Shown here in pieces: positions 1 through 5,398 of a stretch of 5,398 bases of DNA. The position numbers and the translations under genes were made by a program. Source of the stretch: Nitrospirota bacterium (GTDB lineage: Bacteria; Nitrospirota; Leptospirillia; Leptospirillales; Leptospirillaceae). The notes under the pieces are model-generated. The model saw nothing but the letters and a program-made list of their open reading frames with translations. It had not been told where the DNA came from and made no database searches. The DNA lies in assembly GCA_021828525.1 (NCBI GenBank), contig JAJZGM010000100.1, positions 1-5,398 of the forward strand, in the 5' to 3' direction. Positions within the stretch are counted from its first letter, which is position 1. Every line of letters begins with the position of its first letter.

Positions 1-28
1 CACTCCTTTAATCCATAAGGCCGCATCC

Positions 29-547
29 ATGGAAACCCCGGATTTTCCGTCAACATTCGCTTCCATGCATGCGGTCTCCAGAAAAGTGGCCGCCTCGCTC
101 GGGTGGGAACGGGAAGCGGATCTCCGGGAGATTGCCCGCCAGTGGAAGGAGATCTTCGGAGATCCCATCGGGCGGGTCTCCTATCCCTCCGCCCTCCTCG
201 AAAAGGAACTGGTCATCGCCTGCTCCTCGGCTCTCTGGAAGCGCGAACTCACCTATCTCCTTCCCGAAATCCGCACCAAGCTCCTGGAGGCCTGCCCCCG
301 TCTCTCCGGGAAAGCACTCGCCTTCAGGGTCGTTCGTCCTTTTTCTCCCCCCGTTCCTGACAAGGCCGCAGCTGTTATAAGACCGGCGGTGATCGAATCC
401 CTCTGGGCCCGGGCCGAAGAGATCGCCTCAAGGCTCCCGGAACCCCTGCAGGAACGGGGACGCGCCTTTATCCTCCGGCAGATGCTCAGGGGCCTCACCC
501 TATCTGGCGAGGAGAACCCTGGGCACCCGGACCCTCCGGAGAGGTGA
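29..547 (+). CDS. DUF721 / DciA-like protein
   Basis: This 172-residue protein looks like a member of the DUF721 family, whose best-known member, DciA, helps load the replicative helicase DnaB. What I see is a helical N-terminus, then the family-style core: a Trp in 'RQWKEIFGDPIG' (Trp39), a short segment 'LLEKELVIACSSALWKREL' (about 56-74, with Trp70), and a following helix and strand ('AFRVVRP', about 98-104). This matches the DUF721 pattern of a Trp, a hydrophobic strand, Ser-Ser-x-x-Trp-x-x-Glu-Leu, and a helix. The C-terminal part (about 110-172) is less typical: a helical stretch and a Pro/Glu-rich tail. The start at 29 has AAGG at 17-20, 8 bp upstream. An in-frame ATG at 65 (Met13) lies closer to the conserved region but has no visible ribosome-binding site. 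A role in replication is inferred from the family alone; the neighbours do not support or contradict it. Confidence 0.72.
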   Translation: METPDFPSTFASMHAVSRKVAASLGWEREADLREIARQWKEIFGDPIGRVSYPSALLEKELVIACSSALWKRELTYLLPEIRTKLLEACPRLSGKALAFRVVRPFSPPVPDKAAAVIRPAVIESLWARAEEIASRLPEPLQERGRAFILRQMLRGLTLSGEENPGHPDPPER

Positions 548-583
548 TTGTTCCGGTCCGGGCCTTAATGCTAGGATGACTAG
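548..583 (+). promoter_or_regulatory. Candidate extended -10 promoter in the dciA-like/ttuB gap
   Basis: The 77-bp gap between the dciA-like stop and the sulfur-carrier start is AT-richer than its surroundings. It holds TTGTTC (548-553) as a possible -35 and TGCTAGGAT (569-577) as a possible extended -10 (TG-N-TAGGAT), with an 18-bp spacer. Two CTAG tetramers (571-574 and 580-583) lie 9 bp apart here. A promoter at this place would transcribe the carrier and the ttuA-like gene separately from the gene upstream. The match is modest and could be chance. Confidence 0.27.
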
Positions 584-624
584 AAATCGCATCTTTTCGT
601 CATTCATCCAGCAAGGAACCCGAT

Positions 625-873
625 ATGGATCCGGACACTCCCCTCTTGATTCCCCCTCCCGAACGGAGCCTGACTGTCGTCAACCACCAGACCGGGACAA
701 TCCTTCACCTTAAGCCCGTGAAAACAGTCCAGGCCCTCCTGGGGGTTCTTGGCTTTTCCCCGGAGACCGTCCTCGTCATCCAGAAGGATGCCCTCCTCTG
801 CGACGACGATCCCATCGATCCGGGCCAGCCTGTCGAAGTGAGACCCGTCATATCCGGGGGATCCCTTTCATGA
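625..873 (+). CDS. ttuB: Ubiquitin-like sulfur-carrier protein (MoaD/ThiS fold, TtuB-like)
   Basis: This 82-residue beta-grasp protein is most likely the sulfur donor for the tRNA thiolase encoded directly downstream. In this family an E1-like enzyme adenylates a C-terminal Gly-Gly, which is then thiocarboxylated. Visible here are a beta strand ('LTVVNHQTG', about 16-24), a helix with 'VQALLGVLGF' (35-44), 'ETVLVIQKDALL' (47-58), the 'DDDPIDPGQPVEV' turn (60-72) and the terminal 'RPVISGG' (73-79). The first 13 residues are a Pro-rich extension. AAGGAA at 613-618, 6 bp ahead of the ATG, supports the start. Unusually, Gly-Gly (78-79) is not terminal: Ser-Leu-Ser follows before a TGA that overlaps the next ATG. 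Known TtuB proteins end at Gly-Gly, so this one would need trimming, as in QbsE, whose tail is removed by a JAMM protease. Neither an E1-like nor a JAMM gene is in the window. ThiS- or MoaD-type roles are alternatives, but the neighbour favours TtuB. Confidence 0.8.
   Translation: MDPDTPLLIPPPERSLTVVNHQTGTILHLKPVKTVQALLGVLGFSPETVLVIQKDALLCDDDPIDPGQPVEVRPVISGGSLS
856..861 (+). promoter_or_regulatory. Ribosome-binding site of the ttuA-like gene inside the diglycine codons
   Basis: GGGGGA encodes Gly78-Gly79 of the sulfur carrier and lies 8 bp before the ATG at 870. It is the only purine-rich Shine-Dalgarno-like stretch close to that start. The bases between it and the overlapping TGA encode the carrier's extra Ser-Leu-Ser. 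With the ATGA start/stop overlap, this suggests translational coupling of carrier and enzyme. Confidence 0.55.
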
Positions 874-1835
874 AGTGCCGGGCCTGCACAAAAAAGGCGG
901 TCATCAAGCTTCCCAGCCACAACAGCGCCTTTTGTCCGGAATGCTTCGACCGGTTTGTCCTCTCCCAGGTCGGGCGCGCCATCGACGAACACAAGATGAT
1001 CGCCCCCGACGACCATGTCCTTGTCGCGGTCTCGGGAGGAAAGGATTCGCTGGCCCTCTGGGAAATCCTGATGCGGCTGGGGTATAAGACGACCGGATTT
1101 CATCTCGATCTCGGCATCGGAGACTACTCCAGGGAGAGCCGGGGCCATGTCGAATCCTTCGCCAGCCGTCACCATCTCCCGCTCGTGGTGGAATCTCTCC
1201 GGGAGGAGGTCGAGGGATCGGTCACGGACATCGCCCGGGCGACCCGGCGACCGGCGTGCTCCGGCTGCGGTCTCTCCAAGCGGTATTTCTTCAACAGGAC
1301 GGCACTCCGGATCGGGGCCTCGGTCCTTGCCACCGGACATAACCTGGATGACGAGGCGTCGAGGCTCTTCGGAAACCTCCTCCACTGGCACGACGAATAC
1401 CTGGCGAAGAACCGTCCGGATCTTCCGGCCATCAAGGGTCTCTCCAAAAAGGTCAAGCCGCTGGTGCGGCTTACCGAAAAGGAGATGGCCTCCTACGCCT
1501 TCCTCCGGAAAATCCCCTATGTCCTCAAGGAGTGCCCCCATTCGGTGGATGCCAAGCAGCTCCTCTACAAGAAGCTGCTAAACGAGGTCGAGGCGGCTTC
1601 GCCCGGCACAAAGCACGCCTTCCTCTTCGGATTTCTCGAACGGATCGACAGGTTTTACCCCGAATCAGAAACCCCGGAACAGGAAGAGGAAGAGGAGACC
1701 GATCTCTCCCCCGAGGGGCAGTGCGAGCGCTGCGGTGAAATCTCATGGACACCCGTCTGCAGTTTCTGCCGGCTCAAGGAGCGGGTCCGGGAGGAGCTCG
1801 CCAAAAATGGGGAGAAAGAGCCCCGCCCTTCCTGA
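870..1835 (+). CDS. ttuA: TtuA-family tRNA 2-thiouridine synthetase (s2T54 type)
   Basis: This 321-residue enzyme is predicted to adenylate a tRNA uridine with ATP and replace its 2-oxygen with sulfur from a thiocarboxylated carrier. In Thermus the target is position 54 in the T loop. In order I see an N-terminal zinc finger (Cys3, Cys6, Cys22, Cys25), the PP-loop ATP pyrophosphatase motif SGGKDS (55-60), 'PACSGCG' (Cys130, Cys133), 'ATGHNLDDEA' (154-163), 'KECPHS' (Cys222) and a C-terminal zinc finger (Cys285, Cys288, Cys297, Cys300). Cys130, Cys133 and Cys222 fall at the same numbers as the [4Fe-4S] ligands that I recall for Thermus thermophilus TtuA. The paired zinc fingers separate this family from TtcA. 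An acidic stretch (about 265-278, with five consecutive Glu) precedes the last finger and looks like a flexible linker. The start at 870 is fixed by Cys3 and overlaps the carrier's stop (ATGA). Confidence in the family is high; the exact tRNA position is inferred. Confidence 0.92.
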   Translation: MKCRACTKKAVIKLPSHNSAFCPECFDRFVLSQVGRAIDEHKMIAPDDHVLVAVSGGKDSLALWEILMRLGYKTTGFHLDLGIGDYSRESRGHVESFASRHHLPLVVESLREEVEGSVTDIARATRRPACSGCGLSKRYFFNRTALRIGASVLATGHNLDDEASRLFGNLLHWHDEYLAKNRPDLPAIKGLSKKVKPLVRLTEKEMASYAFLRKIPYVLKECPHSVDAKQLLYKKLLNEVEAASPGTKHAFLFGFLERIDRFYPESETPEQEEEEETDLSPEGQCERCGEISWTPVCSFCRLKERVREELAKNGEKEPRPS

Positions 1836-1849
1836 GGATCCGTCTCCTT
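1836..1849. other. 14-bp convergent junction between the ttuA-like gene and glgP
   Basis: The TGA of the ttuA-like gene (1833-1835) and the TAG of glgP (1850-1852, minus strand) are separated by only 14 bp. I see no GC-rich hairpin followed by a T run on either strand near here. GGATCC occurs on both sides (1836-1841 and about 1864-1869), but the flanking bases do not extend the pairing. Transcripts from the two sides probably run into each other's 3' ends unless Rho or another factor stops them. Confidence 0.6.
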
Positions 1850-4357
1850 CTAATGCTGCCAGAGGATCCGGTGATATTCGAGTGGAACCTTCACCCCCTC
1901 GTGGAAGGGTATCACCCGGAGGGTATAATCCCCCACGGGACGGTCGCCCGGAACGGTCGCCTGAAAGATGAAGCCGTTCCTGGCCCCGGAGAGAATTTTC
2001 GTTCTGTCCATGGCCTTCCGGAAGGGGGGACCTCCCCTCGGGGCATTCGCATAGACCTCGACCCGCACATCCTCGGGAGCGATTTCTCCAAGCCAGACGG
2101 GACATTCAATCAAATGACCCTCCGCGGATTCCTGGACGGTCTCTGATCCGAAACGGATCCCTTCCCAGTTCCTGTCCAGATGCTCCTTCCAGGCGTCTAT
2201 CCCTCGGGCCTGGGCCCCGCCGTTGGCCTGGCGGGACTCATAGGCATCGGCGGCCGGCAGGTAGGCCCTTTCGAGATACTCCCTGACCATGCGATCGGTG
2301 TTGTAGACCGGCGTGAGCGTCGCCATGCTGGCCCGGACCCGGCTGATCCATCGCAAAGGGATTCCCCGTTCGTCCCGGTCGTAGAAGTCCGGGACCACGC
2401 TCTGCTCCAGGATCCGGTAAAGATCTTCGGCATCCCGCCGATCGCGAGAGGGATCCTCGAAGGATGAGTCGTCGCCGATCGCCCACCCCACTTCGGGGCG
2501 ATAGGCTTCCTCCCACCAGCCGTCCCTTATCGAGCAGTTCAGGCCCCCGTTGACAAGAACCTTCATGCCGCTCGTCCCGGACGCCTCCCAGGGCCGGCGG
2601 GGGCAGTTGACCCAGAGGTCGATTCCTCCGACCAGCGTCTGGGCCACATTCATGTCGTAATCGCTCAGGAAAAAGACTGTTCCGTGGGTCCGGGGGTCGG
2701 AGGCGAAATGGACCCACTCCTGGATGAACCCTTTCCCCGCCGTGTCCTGGGGATGGGCCTTTCCGGCCACAAGGATCCGGACCGGCCTGTCCGGATGGGA
2801 GAGGATGCGGATCAGCCGCTCATGGTCGAAAAGGAGAAGATTCGGGCGCTTGTAGGAGGTGAAGCGGCGGGCAAGCCCGATATAGAGGGCATTCGGATCC
2901 AGAAAGGGAAGGGGCGCGCTCTCGCCCCTGACGGATCTTTGCCGGACAAGATGGCGCTGGACCCCTTCGAGCATGGAGATCCGGTTCTTCATGCGGAGCT
3001 CCCACAAGGATTCGTCGGAAGCGGCGAAGATCTCTTGGGCAGGCTCCGGTGATCCGTCCCGGTGAATCCTGCGTTTGGGGACCTTTTCCGTCCAGAAGGC
3101 ATCGGAGACCAGGGAGTCCCAGGAGAGGGTGTGGATCCCGTTGGTGATATGGGTGACCGGCACCTCCATCACAGGCCAGCGATCAAAGAGGGGGGAGAAG
3201 ATCTTCCGGCTGACCTCTCCGTGGATGCGGCTCACCCCGTTGATGAAGCCGCTGCCGGCGATGGCCAGCCGGGCCATGTTGAAGGGCTCCTTGTCGTCTT
3301 CGGGATTCATCCGGCCCAGCCCCAGGAGTTCCTTGTCCGTCAGGTTCCATTCCTTCTGGTAAAGGGAGAAAAACTGGTGGAAGAGCCCCGGATCGAAAGC
3401 GTCGAAGCCGGCAGGCACCGGGGTGTGGGTGGTGAAGACATTTCCGGCCCGGGTCACCTGGAGGGCGTGGTGAAAGTCCGAGATCTTCTCCCGCACCATC
3501 CAGGCATGGGCCCGCTCCAGGATGGCGAAGGCCGGATGGCCTTCATTGATGTGGAGAACGTTCACGTCGATTCCCAGGGCATGAAGCACCCGGTAGCCCC
3601 CGATTCCCAGGACCATCTCCTGGACGAGCCGCATCTCCCGTCCCCCTTCGTAGAGCTCTCCGGTGATGCCCCGGTCCATGGGAGTGTTGACAGGGTCGTT
3701 CGAGTCGAGGAGATAGAGGGTCGTCATTCCCAGACGGACCTGCCAGACACGGAGGATCAGGGTCCGTCCCGGAAGGGGAATGGGAATCCGGAGCCATTGG
3801 CCCGTCGAGCCGCGCAGGGGACTGATGGGAAGAGAATCCGGATCGTTGTAGGGGTAGCTTTCGATCTGCTCCCCCTGGGCATTGACCACCTGCCGGAAAT
3901 ACCCTTTCTGGAAGAGGAGCCCGACCCCTACCAGGGGAACGCCAAGGTCCTCCGCGCTTTTCAGATGATCTCCCGCCAGGATCCCCAATCCTCCGGCATA
4001 GATGGGAAGGGATTCGGACAGACCGAACTCCATGCTGAAGTAGGCAACCGTACGGAGAGGGGAGCGGCCGTAATGCTGGGAATACCAGGAGGGAGCATGA
4101 TCCTCCTGGCTCCAGAGATTGTGGACCTCTGCGATCCGGGCCAGAAATTCTCCGTTCTGGGCCAGGGCGTTCAGGTGGGCGACCGAGACGGTCTGGAGAA
4201 TGAGCCAGGGATTCCGGATGAGCTTCCAAAGAACCGGATCAAGCTGGTTCCAGAGTTCGTCGGCCCGATGGTTCCAGGTCCACCGGAGATCGAGCGCCAT
4301 CTCCACGAGCGGTTCAAGTCCCTGCGGCAGATCCCTTGTCCTGTAACGCTCAAGCAT
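1850..4357 (-). CDS. glgP: Alpha-glucan (glycogen) phosphorylase, DUF3417-containing short form
   Basis: This 835-residue GT35 enzyme phosphorolyses alpha-1,4-glucan to glucose-1-phosphate in the cytoplasm. The N-terminus (about 1-95, with 'LDLRWTWNHRADELW') is the DUF3417 domain typical of the divergent bacterial/archaeal phosphorylases. Next come 'YFSMEFGLSES' (about 104-114), 'AGGLGILAGDHLKSA' (about 119-133), 'HINEGHP' (from His269), 'TTHTPVPAGFDAF' (about 308-320), 'THITNGIHTLSWDS', 'RRFTSYKRPNLLL' (about 495-507) and 'RRPWEASGTSGMK', whose Lys599 is the expected pyridoxal-phosphate lysine. The end, 'DYTLRVIPFHEG...RILWQH', is the usual family terminus, so the gene is complete. I chose the start at 4357, not an upstream in-frame GTG or ATG (to about 4444), because GGGAGGA sits 4 bp before it and the longer form would overlap acetate kinase by about 85 bp with unconserved sequence. 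One base separates it from the upstream acetate kinase gene, so the two form an operon. Confidence 0.95.
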   Translation of the reverse strand: MLERYRTRDLPQGLEPLVEMALDLRWTWNHRADELWNQLDPVLWKLIRNPWLILQTVSVAHLNALAQNGEFLARIAEVHNLWSQEDHAPSWYSQHYGRSPLRTVAYFSMEFGLSESLPIYAGGLGILAGDHLKSAEDLGVPLVGVGLLFQKGYFRQVVNAQGEQIESYPYNDPDSLPISPLRGSTGQWLRIPIPLPGRTLILRVWQVRLGMTTLYLLDSNDPVNTPMDRGITGELYEGGREMRLVQEMVLGIGGYRVLHALGIDVNVLHINEGHPAFAILERAHAWMVREKISDFHHALQVTRAGNVFTTHTPVPAGFDAFDPGLFHQFFSLYQKEWNLTDKELLGLGRMNPEDDKEPFNMARLAIAGSGFINGVSRIHGEVSRKIFSPLFDRWPVMEVPVTHITNGIHTLSWDSLVSDAFWTEKVPKRRIHRDGSPEPAQEIFAASDESLWELRMKNRISMLEGVQRHLVRQRSVRGESAPLPFLDPNALYIGLARRFTSYKRPNLLLFDHERLIRILSHPDRPVRILVAGKAHPQDTAGKGFIQEWVHFASDPRTHGTVFFLSDYDMNVAQTLVGGIDLWVNCPRRPWEASGTSGMKVLVNGGLNCSIRDGWWEEAYRPEVGWAIGDDSSFEDPSRDRRDAEDLYRILEQSVVPDFYDRDERGIPLRWISRVRASMATLTPVYNTDRMVREYLERAYLPAADAYESRQANGGAQARGIDAWKEHLDRNWEGIRFGSETVQESAEGHLIECPVWLGEIAPEDVRVEVYANAPRGGPPFRKAMDRTKILSGARNGFIFQATVPGDRPVGDYTLRVIPFHEGVKVPLEYHRILWQH

Positions 4358-4358
4358 T

Positions 4359-5398
4359 TTATCCTCCCGGTTTCGGTAATCCATTTTCCCATGTGGCCAG
4401 AAGACGTTCGGTCTCCCGGGCGATGGTCCGGTCCTCGCGGGCATGGAGGGCCCAGACCTCGATCCGGGATTCCTTTCCGGAAACCCTCCGGTCTCCCGAG
4501 CCTGAGCGGTTGGCTTCGACGTCCTCGCACACCCCGAGAACCCCCAGCCGATCCATGACGGCGCTTCGGGCCCGCCACGAATGCTCCCCCACGCCTCCCG
4601 TCAGAACAAGGGCCTCGATCCCCCCCAGGACGGCGGCATAAGCCCCGACCGTCGCGACGACGGAATAGACGGCCTTTTCGAAGGCCAATGCGGCCCGGGA
4701 GTCGCCCATTAGGCTCCGCTCCTCGATCTCGCGAAAGTCCGAAATCCCTCCCGAGAGGGCGAAGAGGCCCGAGCGATGGTTCAGGGCCTCCTCCACTTCC
4801 TCCGGAGAGTATCCCTTCCGGAGAAGCAAGGGAACAATTCCCGGATCGATCGACCCGGGCCGGGATCCCATGACAAGGCCATCCAGCGGGGTGAGCCCCA
4901 TCGATGTGTCGACCGATCGGCCCTGGCGGATGGCACAGGCCGAGGCCCCGTTTCCCCAGTGGACAGCGACCAGATGTTCCGGGAGGGGACGGGTCATGAG
5001 CCGGGGGAGCCGATGGACGATGTCGTCGTAAGAGAGTCCATGAAAGCCGTACTTCTCGATGGCCTCCTTTTCCTCCCATTCCGGGGGAATGGCATAACGT
5101 CGGGCGACCTCCGGCAGGGTCCGGTGAAACTGGGTGTCGAAGACAGCCACCACATCCAGGGCGTGGCCCATCCCGGTCAGGGCGGAAAGAACTCGGATGG
5201 CGACGGGGAGATGAAGGGGGGCGAGAGGGATGAGATCCGTCAAAGCTTTGATGACCCGGGGTTCGACCACAACGCTGGCTCCAAAGGATCGCCCTCCGTG
5301 GACCACCCGGACACCGATCCCCTCGGGCGGACGCTCATGGCTCCAAAGGTCAAGCTCCGAGAGTGCGGTTTGAACCCCCTCCACGGAGTCTTCCAGGG
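4359..5398 (-). CDS. ackA: Acetate kinase, N-terminus beyond the window edge
   Basis: This enzyme interconverts acetyl phosphate plus ADP with acetate plus ATP. About 345 codons are inside the window and the frame stays open to base 5398; against the usual length of about 400 residues, roughly 55-65 N-terminal residues are missing, including the first phosphate-binding loop. The GTG at 5384 is not a credible start because family-like sequence continues upstream. Visible in order are 'VRVVHGG' (substrate Arg, codon 5307-5309), 'APLHLPVAI', 'AVFDTQFHRTLP' (catalytic Asp), 'KYGFHGLSY', 'VAVHWGNGASACAI' (catalytic-loop His), 'VDTSMGLTPLDGLVMGSRPGSIDPGI' split over two motifs (Arg of the active site), 'SGLFALSGG', 'LVLTGGVGEHSW' and the terminal 'REDRTIARET' (aligning with the usual NEE-x-x-IA). 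The active-site residues I can check are all present, so I expect an active enzyme. A phosphoketolase or phosphotransacetylase partner may lie beyond the right edge; none is in the window. Confidence 0.94.
   Translation of the reverse strand, partial: LEDSVEGVQTALSELDLWSHERPPEGIGVRVVHGGRSFGASVVVEPRVIKALTDLIPLAPLHLPVAIRVLSALTGMGHALDVVAVFDTQFHRTLPEVARRYAIPPEWEEKEAIEKYGFHGLSYDDIVHRLPRLMTRPLPEHLVAVHWGNGASACAIRQGRSVDTSMGLTPLDGLVMGSRPGSIDPGIVPLLLRKGYSPEEVEEALNHRSGLFALSGGISDFREIEERSLMGDSRAALAFEKAVYSVVATVGAYAAVLGGIEALVLTGGVGEHSWRARSAVMDRLGVLGVCEDVEANRSGSGDRRVSGKESRIEVWALHAREDRTIARETERLLATWENGLPKPGG
4362..4368 (-). promoter_or_regulatory. Strong glgP ribosome-binding site inside the end of acetate kinase
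   Basis: Read on the minus strand, GGGAGGA is followed by TAAA and then the ATG at 4357. The GGAGGA part encodes the last two residues (Gly-Gly) of acetate kinase and TAA is its stop codon. The near-perfect Shine-Dalgarno fixes the glgP start and implies that ribosomes ending acetate kinase can restart on glgP. Confidence 0.8.

Noticed and set aside
705..1541. A 278-codon open frame on the minus strand across the carrier and the ttuA-like gene
   Set aside because: It is a shadow of the plus-strand genes, has no recognisable motif, and crosses two real genes.
1836..1869. A terminator hairpin built from the two GGATCC copies near the convergent junction
   Set aside because: GGATCC is self-palindromic, pairing does not extend beyond 6 bp, and there is no T run after it.
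4358..4444. A longer N-terminus (29 extra residues) for the phosphorylase
   Set aside because: The extension overlaps the acetate kinase coding region, is not family-like, and lacks the strong ribosome-binding site that precedes the start at 4357.
3062..4558. A 498-codon open frame on the plus strand antisense to glgP and the end of acetate kinase
   Set aside because: The minus-strand frame encodes unmistakable, motif-complete enzymes. The antisense frame has no recognisable domain, and long open frames opposite GC-rich genes are expected from codon bias.
4171..5079. A 302-codon minus-strand frame overlapping acetate kinase and glgP in another phase
   Set aside because: It is Arg/Gly/Pro-rich low-information sequence typical of an out-of-phase reading of GC-rich DNA, whereas the other phase gives conserved acetate kinase and phosphorylase.
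4359..5384. Acetate kinase as a complete 341-residue protein starting at 5384
   Set aside because: The codon there is GTG, the frame stays open to the window edge with plausible sequence, and the conserved N-terminal phosphate-binding loop would be missing. The gene is cut by the window, not truncated in nature.
1..5398. CRISPR array, insertion sequence, tRNA, phage or defence genes
   Set aside because: No spaced direct repeats, terminal inverted repeats, tRNA-like folds or relevant protein motifs were seen, and coding sequence fills nearly all of the window.

Overview
This is a GC-rich bacterial chromosomal window with ordinary housekeeping and central-metabolism genes and almost no non-coding DNA. 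No mobile element, phage gene, CRISPR array, tRNA or rRNA is visible. Codon use leans to CTC/CTG for Leu, ATC for Ile, GGA/GGC for Gly and CGG for Arg. A DUF721/DciA-type protein marks the host as a bacterium. The gene mix (DciA, an s2T54-type tRNA thiolase with its ubiquitin-like sulfur carrier, a short-form glycogen phosphorylase, an acetate kinase) and the codon style would suit a deep-branching Gram-negative such as a Nitrospirota member (Leptospirillum-like). That placement is an impression, not a demonstration.

Layout: two convergent gene groups. On the plus strand are a DUF721/DciA-like protein (29-547), a 77-bp gap with a weak extended -10 promoter candidate, a MoaD/ThiS-fold sulfur carrier resembling TtuB (625-873), and a TtuA-family tRNA 2-thiouridine synthetase (870-1835) whose start codon overlaps the carrier's stop. 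On the minus strand are an acetate kinase whose N-terminus lies beyond the right edge (4359-5398) and, one base after its stop codon, an alpha-glucan phosphorylase (1850-4357). The two groups meet tail to tail with only 14 bp between the ttuA-like and glgP stop codons, and no terminator hairpin is evident there.

How the genes work together: the TtuB-like protein would carry sulfur as a C-terminal thiocarboxylate to the TtuA-like enzyme, which would activate a tRNA uridine (U54 in the characterised system) with ATP and insert sulfur. The Cys ligands of its Fe-S cluster and both zinc fingers are present. GlgP releases glucose-1-phosphate from glycogen. Acetate kinase makes ATP from acetyl phosphate, for example downstream of a phosphoketolase, although no phosphoketolase gene is in the window.

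The most interesting signals are at the junctions. The sulfur carrier's diglycine is followed by three extra residues (Ser-Leu-Ser), so it would need trimming before activation, and its Gly-Gly codons (GGGGGA) are also the only plausible ribosome-binding site for the ttuA-like gene. The ack-glgP junction has the same design: the terminal Gly-Gly codons of acetate kinase form the strong Shine-Dalgarno of glgP.
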